Shown here piece by piece: positions 52,004-59,899 of a stretch of DNA of 64,000 nt. The notes below the pieces were generated by a model, which saw only the letters and a program-made list of their open reading frames with translations, ran no database searches and had not been told where the DNA came from. The stretch is from Verrucomicrobiota bacterium (lineage in GTDB: Bacteria; Verrucomicrobiota; Verrucomicrobiia; JADLBR01). The position numbers were made by a program, and so were the translations under genes. Each line of letters starts with the position of its first letter. The first letter of the stretch is position 1. The stretch spans positions 1-64,000 of the forward strand of contig JAKQKQ010000051.1 in assembly GCA_029560585.1 (NCBI GenBank). Reading direction: 5' to 3'.

Positions 52004-52059
52004 CGCGTGGCGACCGCGCGCAAGTTCTCCGCGAAGGGCACGAGAAGTCGGCTCAAGAA

Positions 52060-52408
52060 TGGCCGAGCGACCCTGTCAGCCCGTTGAGAAACGCAATCGA
52101 TCGCCCATGAGGGGCGCGTGGCGCGATTCCGCCGGGAGGGCCCGAGGTCTGCGGCTGTCGCAAAACTCAAACGCCGAACACGGAACATCCAACCATCAAT
52201 GCCCATCTGATGATAGAGGGGACGTCCAATTGCGTGCGGCGCGCGACAAAGGACGGCGCCTCACAGAGACGCCCTACAGATTTGTAGCAGGCCGCCTGTG
52301 TCAGGCGGCGCGTTTCCAAGGGTTTTGAGACAGCCTCGCCTTGCGGGCCGGGTTGGCCCAGGTGTCGCGCGGTCGGTGAATAGCGGACGCCGGGACCGGC
52401 GTCGCTCC
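52060..52408 (+). repeat. Composite repeat F, copy 2 (flank B' - core - flank A')
   Basis: The core (52156-52332, 177 bases) runs TGTCGCAAAACTC to GGGTTTTGAGACA in the same orientation as at 33491-33664. But the left flank is the inverse of the other copy's right flank (CGGGAGGGCCC) and the right flank is the inverse of the other copy's left flank (GGTGAATAGCGGACGCC). The core has therefore flipped relative to its flanks in one copy. Confidence 0.85.
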
Positions 52409-52442
52409 GATACCCAACTCGACCGCTGTGTGGTTTTCCCAG

Positions 52443-52487
52443 AGCCCGGAATTTCACAGCCGGCAGGCTGTGAAATATCCGGGCTAA
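52443..52487. repeat. Palindromic repeat family E, copy 5
   Basis: AGCCCGGAATTTCACAGCC and GGCTGTGAAATATCCGGGCT form a near-perfect hairpin. Together with GGTTTTCCCAGAG on its left it matches the left arm of the element at 41067, inverted. Confidence 0.8.
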
Positions 52488-52535
52488 GCCAAACGTGCGC
52501 TTGCTGCGGTGCGGGGAGCGGGTAATCAGGAGGTG

Positions 52536-53351
52536 ATGGCGACAAATCGGATAGACGGGCGTTTCGCGGAATTGCGGGCCGGCGGGGCGCGGGCCTTCGT
52601 GGCGTATCTGACGGCGGGGGACCCGAGCCCCGCCGCGACGCCCGGGCTGGTGCTGGCGCTTGAGCGCGCGGGATGTGACATCATCGAGCTTGGCGTTCCT
52701 TTCTCGGATCCGATCGCGGACGGGCCCACGATCCAGCAGGCGTTCCAGAGGGCGCTAGGGGCGGGGGCTCACCTCGGGCGGGTACTGGAGATCATCGCGG
52801 AGGTGCGGCGCTCCTCGCAGGTGCCGATAGTCGTCTTCTCATACTACAATCCCGTGATGCGGTATGGGGATGCGGCGTTCGTGGCGGATGCGGTGGCGGC
52901 GGGCGCCGATGGCCTACTGCTTTTGGACATGCCCCCCGAAGAGGCCGGCGGCCTGATCGGGCGGTGCGACGCGGAAGGATTGCGGTGGGTGACCCTGGTG
53001 GCGCCGACGACGCCGCTGGAGCGCCTGTCGGAATTGGTGGGGCGCAGTTCGGGATTCGTGTACCTCGTTTCGCGCGAGGGGGTGACCGGCGCGCGGGAAT
53101 CGTTGTCGGGCGGGATTGCCGATGGGGTGGCGCGGATACGGAAGCAGACGTCCGTTCCGGTATGCGTGGGATTTGGGATCTCGACCGAACGGCAGGTGCG
53201 AGAGGTCGCCGCCCACGCGGACGGCGTGGTGGTGGGAAGCGCGATCGTGAAGGTGGTGGCCGAGTGCGGCAACTCTTCCGATCTCTGCCAGCGGGTGGAG
53301 GCATTTGCGCGGCCGCTGGCGGATGCGGCGCATGGGAAGGGGGGGCTATGA
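52536..53351 (+). CDS. trpA: Tryptophan synthase alpha subunit
   Basis: Cleaves indole-3-glycerol phosphate and hands indole to TrpB. The 271 residues fit the family. FVAYLTAGDPSPAATPGLVL opens the barrel, CDIIELGVPFSDPIADGPTI contains catalytic Glu and Asp (about 51 and 62), and VCVGFGISTERQVREVAAHA with GVVVGSAIVKVV binds phosphate. trpB and other trp genes are not in the window, so trpA is separated from its partner. The ruvX ATG overlaps its stop. Confidence 0.96.
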   Translation: MATNRIDGRFAELRAGGARAFVAYLTAGDPSPAATPGLVLALERAGCDIIELGVPFSDPIADGPTIQQAFQRALGAGAHLGRVLEIIAEVRRSSQVPIVVFSYYNPVMRYGDAAFVADAVAAGADGLLLLDMPPEEAGGLIGRCDAEGLRWVTLVAPTTPLERLSELVGRSSGFVYLVSREGVTGARESLSGGIADGVARIRKQTSVPVCVGFGISTERQVREVAAHADGVVVGSAIVKVVAECGNSSDLCQRVEAFARPLADAAHGKGGL

Positions 53352-53779
53352 AAGTGGCGGCGGTCGATTACGGCCAGCGGCGCATCGGGATCGCGATCAG
53401 CGACGATCTTGGGATGTTCGCCCATCCGGCCGGGGCCGTGGAGGCGGGCGGGCTGGAGAAGCAGGCGGCCCTGGTGGCGGCGCGGCTGAAGGAGCTTGGG
53501 GCGGGGCGCGTGCTCGTGGGATTGCCGAAGAACATGGACGGCACCGAGGGGCCATCGGCCAAGGACGCGAGGGCCTTCGCGGAGAAACTGCGCGTGGCAT
53601 GCGGTGGCGAGGTGCGGCTTGTTGACGAGCGGCTCTCCACCGTCGAGGCCTCGCGACGGATGCGGGAGGGGGGCGTCAGCGCGAAGAAACAGAGAGAGAA
53701 GGGAAGGATCGACGCCGGGGCGGCGGTCGTCATCCTGCAGGGCCATCTGGATGTGGCGTCGCCGCCCGGCGAAGCGTGA
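53348..53779 (+). CDS. ruvX: RuvX/YqgF-family putative Holliday junction resolvase
   Basis: The product is 143 residues with an RNase H-like fold: VAAVDYGQRRIGIAISDDLG provides the first catalytic Asp (about 7), VGLPKNMDGTEGPSAKDARA the central motif, LVDERLSTVEASRRM the Glu, and KGRIDAGAAVVILQ the last Asp. Proposed roles include junction resolution and 16S rRNA processing. Translationally coupled to trpA (ATGA). Its last 50 bases overlap the 3' end of the convergent phoR-like gene. Confidence 0.94.
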   Translation: MKVAAVDYGQRRIGIAISDDLGMFAHPAGAVEAGGLEKQAALVAARLKELGAGRVLVGLPKNMDGTEGPSAKDARAFAEKLRVACGGEVRLVDERLSTVEASRRMREGGVSAKKQREKGRIDAGAAVVILQGHLDVASPPGEA

Positions 53780-55028
53780 AGCGGATTGCGGTGCCCTTGC
53801 CGAGTTCGCTTTCCGCGCTGATCGTGCCGCCGTGGGCCGCAACGAGGTGCTTGGCGATGCTCAGGCCAAGGCCGGTGCCGCCGCCCGTCCTGCTGCGGGC
53901 CTTCTCGACGCGATAGAATCGTTCGAAGATGCGCGGCAGGTCGGACGCGGGGATGCCGCTGCCCTCGTCGATGACGGCGCACTCGACGAAGGGTTCGGCC
54001 TTCGCCACGCGCGCCCGCACGGTGATGGGGGTGGGTGTTTTCGAATAGCGCGCCGCGTTATCTAGGAGGTTATAGAGGATCTGTTCGACGCGCGCAGGGT
54101 CGGCCTCGACCCGCGGAAGGACACCCTCGAATTCCGTGCGGAACACCCGGTCGGCGGCCTGCGGGGTCATCCTGATATCGGCGATGGCGCGGGTGATCAA
54201 TTCGGCCAGGTCAATGGGCCTGGCGCTGAGGCGCAGGGTGCCGGATTCGAGATTGGAGAGGGTGAGGAGGTCCTCGACGAGTTCGGTCAGGCGGTTCGAA
54301 TGGCGCTGCAGCGTCAGCAGGATCGGGCGCGCCTCGCTGGATGTGGAATCCGGGTTCTCGATGAGCGTCTCGAGATAACCGTTGAAGATGGCCAGGGGCG
54401 TGCGCAGCTCGTGCGAGGTGTTGGACACGAACTCCTTCCGGGATTCCTCCATCCACTTGATGCGCGAGATGTCGTGCAGGACGACGACCGCGCCCCGGAC
54501 GTTGCCCGCGCCGTCCTCGAGCGGAGACGCATGGAGCGTCAGCGAGCGCGCCGGGGCGGAGGGGGCGGCATCGCGGAGCAATGTGATTTCGCGTTCGATG
54601 TCCGCGCCATGCAGGATCGTCTCGCGCGCGGCCAGCTGTATCTCATGGTTGCGGAGCGCCTCGAGGATCGTGCGACCGACCGGGCTGGAGGGCAGGTCGA
54701 ACATCTGCTCCAGGGCCCGGTTGGTGAGCTGGATCTGGAAGTGGCGGTCGATGACCATGATGCCCTCATCCATTCCGGTGAGTATGGTGCGGAGATTGAA
54801 CGTGGTGGCGTCCAGTTTCTCCGCGCGGTCGCGAAATTGGTGGGCCACGGTCTCCAGATCGCGGATCGCGCGGCGGATCGGCGGCGCGCCGCGCGCGACG
54901 AAGGACGGTAGCCGCGTTCCGCTGGCGAGCGCGCGGCAGATCTCGGCGAGCTTGGCGGACGGCGCGACGTAGCGCGCGATCAGCCAGGCGCAGGTTGCCC
55001 CGAGGGCGCATGCGAGAAGCCATCCCAT
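53730..55028 (-). CDS. phoR: PhoR-like sensor histidine kinase
   Basis: The product is 432 residues. One N-terminal membrane helix (GWLLACALGATCAWLIARYV) is followed by a linker and a PAS domain (about 85-200, with MDEGIMVIDRHFQIQLTNRA). HisKA has FVSNTSHELRTPLAIFNGYL (phospho-His near 205). The ATPase domain has ILYNLLDNAARYS, CAVIDEGSGIP and GGGTGLGLSIAKHLVAAHGG. Layout and motifs match the PhoR group. The start at 55028 begins directly at the membrane helix. PhoU and Pst genes of this system are about 28 kb upstream in the window. Confidence 0.88.
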   Translation of the reverse strand: MGWLLACALGATCAWLIARYVAPSAKLAEICRALASGTRLPSFVARGAPPIRRAIRDLETVAHQFRDRAEKLDATTFNLRTILTGMDEGIMVIDRHFQIQLTNRALEQMFDLPSSPVGRTILEALRNHEIQLAARETILHGADIEREITLLRDAAPSAPARSLTLHASPLEDGAGNVRGAVVVLHDISRIKWMEESRKEFVSNTSHELRTPLAIFNGYLETLIENPDSTSSEARPILLTLQRHSNRLTELVEDLLTLSNLESGTLRLSARPIDLAELITRAIADIRMTPQAADRVFRTEFEGVLPRVEADPARVEQILYNLLDNAARYSKTPTPITVRARVAKAEPFVECAVIDEGSGIPASDLPRIFERFYRVEKARSRTGGGTGLGLSIAKHLVAAHGGTISAESELGKGTAIRFTLRRAATPHPDGPAG

Positions 55029-55248
55029 CGATGCGCAGTCATAGCCGGAAATCGATTCGGTGGAAGAGGGGAATCGGGTCGACTCAGACGCGGCGCGGGC
55101 AATCCTGCCCGCGGCGTCGGCCAAGGCACGGGGCGGCGGGCAGGATTGACTGCCTCACGGCCACGGAAATCATCGAGCTGGGCACTTCAGGTCCGACCCA
55201 AGCGGCGCCAGTTTTCAGGGACACGGCCGGGCGCGGGGCCGCCGGTAT
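55029..55248. other. Repeat-bearing gap between phoB- and phoR-like genes
   Basis: Contains GCGGGCAATCCTGCCCGC and, at 55118-55175, the second copy of the GGCAGGATTG repeat (also at 49107). Two-component partners are usually adjacent or overlapping, so this gap looks like a later insertion. No gene is seen. Confidence 0.6.
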
Positions 55249-55938
55249 TCACGCGCCGGGGTCGTTCAGGCGGTAGCCGACGCCGCGGACAGTCTCGACG
55301 AATTCGGCGGCATCGCCGAGTTTCTCGCGGAGCCGCCGGACGTGCGTGTCCACGGTGCGGGTATCCATGGAGGCCTCGTAATCCCAGACGTCCGTCAGCA
55401 GGCGGTCGCGGGTCTGAACGCGGCCCCGGCGTTCGATGAGGAGGCCGAGCAATTTGAATTCGGTGGGGGTGAGGATGATCTCGTTGCCGCGAAAGGTGAC
55501 CTGGTGCCTGGAGCGATCGACGACGAGTTGGCCGACGGCGAGGCGATCGGACTGTTCGGGTGGCCCCTCGGTGCGCCGCAAGAGTTTCTTGATTCGCAAG
55601 ACCAGTTCCCGGGGGCTGAAGGGCTTGGTGACGTAGTCGTCGGCGCCCAATTCGAGGCCGAGGATTTTGTCGACCTCTTCGCTCTTGGCCGAAACGATGA
55701 TGACCGGGGTATTGGCGGTGGCGGGGTCGGCCCGGAGCCGGCGGCAGATCTCGGTCCCGGACATCTCTGGGAGCATGAGGTCGAGGAGGATGAGATCCGG
55801 ATGCTCGCTCGCGGCCTTGCGGAGGGCGCCCGTGCCGGTTTCGGCGGTCAGTGTCTGGTATCCGGCGTTGCGGAGCGTGAGGACCAGCAGGTCCCTGACG
55901 TCTTGCTCGTCCTCGACAACGAGTATCTTTGCCGACAT
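55249..55938 (-). CDS. phoB: PhoB-like response regulator (OmpR family)
   Basis: The product is 229 residues. The receiver domain has ILVVEDEQDVRDLLVLTLRN, phospho-acceptor Asp53 in LILLDLMLPEMSG, and the switch lysine in DDYVTKPFSPREL. The winged-helix output domain has LTPTEFKLLGLLIERRGRV and TVDTHVRRLREKLGDAAEFVETVRGVGYR. It is transcribed toward the kinase gene. Assignment to phosphate control rests on the PhoR-like partner and the pst-phoU operon in the same region. Confidence 0.88.
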   Translation of the reverse strand: MSAKILVVEDEQDVRDLLVLTLRNAGYQTLTAETGTGALRKAASEHPDLILLDLMLPEMSGTEICRRLRADPATANTPVIIVSAKSEEVDKILGLELGADDYVTKPFSPRELVLRIKKLLRRTEGPPEQSDRLAVGQLVVDRSRHQVTFRGNEIILTPTEFKLLGLLIERRGRVQTRDRLLTDVWDYEASMDTRTVDTHVRRLREKLGDAAEFVETVRGVGYRLNDPGA

Positions 55939-56035
55939 GCAACCATTATTCTGGCGACGCCCCTCCGGCTGGCAAGCCTCGGCTGTGGCGCCGCTTGCCG
56001 CTTTACGTGAACGCTGGGGCGCGCAAAACTAGCAG

Positions 56036-58372
56036 ATGCGTCTCCGGATACTGCTGGCGTTTTTGCTGATGGGCCAAGTGGCATGGGCCGCACCCTCCGG
56101 CCCCCGCGTCTCCAATCGGAAACCCGCCCCGGATGAGGTTGGCTATCGTCCCGCGGACGGATCGACCAACACATTCAATCCTCCCTCGTTCATATGGTTG
56201 CACGAGAAGGAGGCCAAGAAGTACACGGTCCAATGGGGGAGGGATCGAGAATTGCGCTCTGGTGCCGCACAGGCCGAGACGCCATGGAACACGTACACGC
56301 ATGATGCGACGCTGGCCCCCGGCACGTACTACTGGCGGTACCGTTTCACCGATGGGAAGGGCGCGGTTTCGGACTGGAGTGCCACCCGATCGGTGATGGT
56401 GCCGCAGGGGGCGATCGCATTCCCGATGCCCGGCCGGGCGGAACAGCGGCGGCGTGTTCCGATGGGCCACCCGAGGCTATTCCTGCGCCCGGAGGATCTC
56501 CCGAAGATCCGGGAATTGTGCCGTGGGTCGCAGGCGGACGAGTTCAAGAAACTGGTCGCCGCGGCCGACAAATATATCGGCGCGGGACCCACGCCGGAAC
56601 CGGAGAAGATGGGTTCGGCGCGCGACAAGAAAAACAAGGACGCCGTCAGCAACTGGTGGCCGAACCGCGAGCGCGCGGAAAAGGCCAGCGGGGAGGCCAT
56701 GACCATCGCGTTCGTCTACATGATCACGGGGGATGCCAAGTACAAGGAGGCCGCGCGGAAGTGGGTGCTTCATCTGGCATCCTGGAGCCCCGACGGGCCG
56801 ACGAATTTCGGGATCAACTGCGAGGCGGGAAAGGTCATGCTCTATCGGCCGTGGCGCGCCTACGATTGGGCGTGGGACGCATTTTCGCCCGCAGAGCGCG
56901 CATCGATAGACAAGGTGGTGGCGCGCCGCGGGACCGACGCGTGGAAGAGCGGGGAGATCGGTGGCGGCACGGGGCACTTGAATAAGCCGTACAACAGCCA
57001 TGGCAATCGGGTCTGGCACAAGCTGGCGGAGGCCGCCATCGCATTCCTGGGTGAGATACCGGAGGCGGACACGTGGCTCGACTATGCGGTCAACAAATTC
57101 TACGCGGCGTATCCGGTCTGGTGCGACGACGACGGCGGTTGGCACGAGGGCCTGAGCTATTGGGCGGGCTACATGGGCAAGGTGACCTCGTGGCTCCAGG
57201 TGTCACAGGTCGCCCTCGGGATCGATGGTTATCGCAAGCCGTTCTTCTCGCATGTGGGCGATTACGCGATGTACGTGGCGCCACCGGGCTCGCCGAATCA
57301 GGGCTTCGGGGACCTGTCGTACCGGCCGCCGTCGTCTGCGGTGGGGGTCATGATGGATTGGTTCATCCGGGGGAAGGGCGCACAGCCGGATGGTGCCAAC
57401 GCGGCCTACTGGCGGTGGTGGGTGGAGGCGAGCAAGATGTCTAGACCCTCGGGCATCGAGGGCATCCTGGCCGCGGCGCGGCTCCCGGAGCCCCCGGCCG
57501 CGAAGGCGCCGGATGATCTGCCGCCATCGAGAGTCTTTCGCGGGATCGGCGTGGCGAGCCTTCACGACACGCTAAAGGACGCGCGGGAGGATGTGCATTT
57601 CCTCATGAAGTCCAGCCCCTTCGGCTCGCAGAGCCACGGGCACAACCCGCAGAACAGTTACCTCCTCAACGCGTACGGCGAGGAACTGCTGATGACGTGC
57701 GTGTACCGAGACCTGCACGGCAGCGACTTTCACTATAAGTGGGCGCACAGCACCCGCGCGCACAATGCCGTGCTGGTCGATGGCGAGGGCCAGGTCCCTC
57801 ACTCCGCCGGGGTCGGCGGCAGGATTTTGGAATTTGTGTCCACGAATGGCTTCGATTACGTCGTGGGCGATGCGGCCGAGGCCTACGGCGGGCGCCTGAA
57901 CCGCTTCCTGCGGCGCGTGGCATTCGTGAAGCCAGACATCATCGTGATCTGCGACGACCTCGCCGCGAAAAAACCCGCGACGTTCCAGTTCATGTTGCAC
58001 GGGCTGAAGGATTTTTCCGTGGACGAGAAGGCGGCGACGGTGTCACTGGAGCGGCCCAGGGCGGGAGTGGCCGTGGCCTACCTCTCGCCCGTGCCGATCA
58101 AGTTTCGGCAGTGGGACGGGTACGAACCGCCGCCCGACAAACCGTTTCCCAACCAGTGGCATGTCGAAGCCGGGACGGTGAAGCCGTTGGCCGAGCTCGA
58201 GATGCTCTCGGTGATCGTGCCCCATCGGGCGGGCCAGACTGAGAGTTGGGCGGCGCAGCGCGTCGAGACCGCGCGAGAGATCGGGGTCAAATTCCGACGG
58301 GCCGAAAAAACCATCACCGTCATGTTTCCCCGCCGGGGCGCGACGGGGCCGCCGAAAGTCACGGGACTTTAG
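56036..58372 (+). CDS. Secreted DUF4962/heparinase II/III-family lyase
   Basis: The product is 778 residues with a signal peptide (MRLRILLAFLLMGQVAWAAP). An Ig-like or fibronectin-like domain (about 25-125, with YTVQWGRDRELRSG and GTYYWRYRFTDGKG) precedes the toroid domain (HPRLFLRPEDLPKIRELC, FVYMITGDAKYKEAARKWV, PYNSHGNRVWHKLAEAAIAF). The C-terminal beta part holds FGSQSHGHNPQNSYLLNAYG with candidate catalytic histidines. Likely degrades a uronic-acid polysaccharide such as alginate or a glycosaminoglycan. A second lyase of this superfamily is at 36308. Confidence 0.9.
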   Translation: MRLRILLAFLLMGQVAWAAPSGPRVSNRKPAPDEVGYRPADGSTNTFNPPSFIWLHEKEAKKYTVQWGRDRELRSGAAQAETPWNTYTHDATLAPGTYYWRYRFTDGKGAVSDWSATRSVMVPQGAIAFPMPGRAEQRRRVPMGHPRLFLRPEDLPKIRELCRGSQADEFKKLVAAADKYIGAGPTPEPEKMGSARDKKNKDAVSNWWPNRERAEKASGEAMTIAFVYMITGDAKYKEAARKWVLHLASWSPDGPTNFGINCEAGKVMLYRPWRAYDWAWDAFSPAERASIDKVVARRGTDAWKSGEIGGGTGHLNKPYNSHGNRVWHKLAEAAIAFLGEIPEADTWLDYAVNKFYAAYPVWCDDDGGWHEGLSYWAGYMGKVTSWLQVSQVALGIDGYRKPFFSHVGDYAMYVAPPGSPNQGFGDLSYRPPSSAVGVMMDWFIRGKGAQPDGANAAYWRWWVEASKMSRPSGIEGILAAARLPEPPAAKAPDDLPPSRVFRGIGVASLHDTLKDAREDVHFLMKSSPFGSQSHGHNPQNSYLLNAYGEELLMTCVYRDLHGSDFHYKWAHSTRAHNAVLVDGEGQVPHSAGVGGRILEFVSTNGFDYVVGDAAEAYGGRLNRFLRRVAFVKPDIIVICDDLAAKKPATFQFMLHGLKDFSVDEKAATVSLERPRAGVAVAYLSPVPIKFRQWDGYEPPPDKPFPNQWHVEAGTVKPLAELEMLSVIVPHRAGQTESWAAQRVETAREIGVKFRRAEKTITVMFPRRGATGPPKVTGL

Positions 58373-58395
58373 CCGATCGCAGGCCGCCGCCTGGG

Positions 58396-58490
58396 AATGG
58401 GGAGGGCCCGCGGCCTCGCGGGCCGCATTGGCCACGGAACCGAGATCAATGGGTGCTGGTGAATCGCGGACGCCGGCGTTCCTCGCGCGC
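58396..58490 (+). repeat. Composite repeat F flanks without the core
   Basis: GGAGGGCCCGCGG (flank B'-like) runs straight into CCTCGCGGGCCGCATTGGCC and GGTGAATCGCGGACGCC (flank A'-like). The core and its TGTCTCAAAAC ends are missing, so this may be an empty site or a degenerate copy. Confidence 0.5.
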
Positions 58491-58508
58491 TCATCGGGAT
58501 GGTCTGGT

Positions 58509-58529
58509 GGCCGGTTTTTTTCACCGGCC
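58509..58529. other. Hairpin behind the PQQ-propeller gene
   Basis: GGCCGGT, seven-base loop TTTTTTC, ACCGGCC. It lies between two convergent genes. There is no T tract after the stem on either strand, so it is not a standard intrinsic terminator. Confidence 0.4.
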
Positions 58530-58531
58530 GG

Positions 58532-59752
58532 CTACCCGCCGGCGCCGAGGCAGACGAGTTTGCCGGCCTCGTTGCTCCGGCAAAAGATACGGCCGTTGGC
58601 GAGGACGGGGTAGGTCCAGCACTTGCCCTCGAGCACCTTCGTCCGGGACAGTTCCTTGAAGCCGCCGGGATCGGCGGCGGCGATGACGAGTTCGCCGCCG
58701 TCGAGCATCGCGATGATCTTGCCGTCGGCGATCATGAGGGAGCCGATCTTCATCCCGGGGTTTTCCCATTTCACGTCGCCGGACTCGAACTCGATGCACT
58801 TGAGCGCGCCGGGGGATCCCTGTTGGCCATCGAAACCATAGAGGTGCCCCTTGTACAGCACCGAGCTGTTGCAATGGTTCCTCATCGTCTTGTTCTCGTA
58901 GACATTCTTCAGCTTGCCGTTCTCCAGCCGCAGCAGTGCGCAGCCCCGGTTGTAGCCGGAAGAGATGAAGATCTTGTTTCCGGACGGGATGGGCGTGGCG
59001 GAGTTGACCAGGTATTCGGTCTTCCACTCGTATTCGTCGATCTTCTTGCCGCCGTTGGCGTCCGCGATCAGGAGGCCGTCGGCATTGAATCCGAGGACGT
59101 ACTCTCTGGTGCCGTCCTTCATGAGGCGGGGTGAGGAGAAGCCGGCGTCCGAGCTGCCCGTGCTCCAGATCTTCTTTCCGGTTTTCTTGTCCAGTGCGGC
59201 CAGGGGGCCGACATCCAGAATCAGGCTGTTGCCGCGGACCAGTGGCGAGCAGGCAAAACCCCAATTGTAGCGGGTCTGCTTCGCCTTGAGTTCCTTCGTG
59301 ATGTCGGTCTTCCAGACGACCTTGCCGTCGGTTGCGCCGAGGCAGAAGAGATCCCCGTCTCGGCCGAGCGTGTACACGCGGTCACCATCGACCGTGGGTG
59401 TGACCCGGGGTCCCTTGTGGCTCCCGGCCGGGCACGGGTACTTGTGCGACCAGATCACTTTGCCCGTCTTCTCGTCCAGGCACCACACGATGTCCTCATT
59501 GGCGATGTTGCCCATCGTGTAGGCCCTGCCGGATGCCACCGATACCGCGGAGAATCCAACCCCCACGTCGGCGCGCCACACCTCCTTGGGGCTCTCCGTC
59601 TTCCAGCCCGTCTCCACAGAGACCGCATCGCGGTTCGGGCCATGCCACTCGCGCCAATCCGACGCGCCCGCGCGCATGCCGATGGCCGTCCCCACGATGG
59701 GGATGAGCGCACGGGCCAGCCAACGCATCCTGTTCGCCTGATCGATCTTCAT
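58532..59752 (-). CDS. Secreted PQQ-like beta-propeller protein
   Basis: The product is 406 residues. The start at 59752 follows a strong AGGGAGGAG site. A signal sequence (MRWLARALIPIVGTAIGMRAGA) is followed by repeated PQQ-type blades: VWCLDEKTGKVIWSHKYP, FCLGATDGKVVWKTDI and AALDKKTGKKIWSTGSS. DWREWHGPNRDAVSVETGWK near the N-terminus is typical of the large propeller family in Planctomycetes and Verrucomicrobia. No PQQ-dehydrogenase active-site disulfide or metal ligands are visible, so it is probably not a dehydrogenase. Function unknown. Confidence 0.85.
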   Translation of the reverse strand: MKIDQANRMRWLARALIPIVGTAIGMRAGASDWREWHGPNRDAVSVETGWKTESPKEVWRADVGVGFSAVSVASGRAYTMGNIANEDIVWCLDEKTGKVIWSHKYPCPAGSHKGPRVTPTVDGDRVYTLGRDGDLFCLGATDGKVVWKTDITKELKAKQTRYNWGFACSPLVRGNSLILDVGPLAALDKKTGKKIWSTGSSDAGFSSPRLMKDGTREYVLGFNADGLLIADANGGKKIDEYEWKTEYLVNSATPIPSGNKIFISSGYNRGCALLRLENGKLKNVYENKTMRNHCNSSVLYKGHLYGFDGQQGSPGALKCIEFESGDVKWENPGMKIGSLMIADGKIIAMLDGGELVIAAADPGGFKELSRTKVLEGKCWTYPVLANGRIFCRSNEAGKLVCLGAGG

Positions 59753-59899
59753 GGATTTCTCCTCCCTGAGGGTAGTTGCCAACGAAGCTTGCCAGCCCGG
59801 CTCCCGAGGGTCAACGCCGGGGCACCGCGGCACCCGGGCCACCGGGCATGGTGATAGAATGCCCTTGTCGGCCTGCGGCCCCGTCGCCACAGTTCCCAT

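Larger units (their letters stand above)
52004..52535. other. 532-base repeat tract upstream of trpA
   Basis: No gene is supported. It holds the second copy of composite repeat F (flank B', core, flank A'), then a stretch with GGTTTTCCCAGAGCCCGG leading into a family E palindrome. AGGAGGTG just before 52536 is the trpA ribosome site, very close to the ATG. Confidence 0.7.

Noticed and set aside
58509-58529. Intrinsic terminator between the lyase and PQQ-propeller genes
   Set aside because: The T run is in the loop, not after the stem, on either strand.
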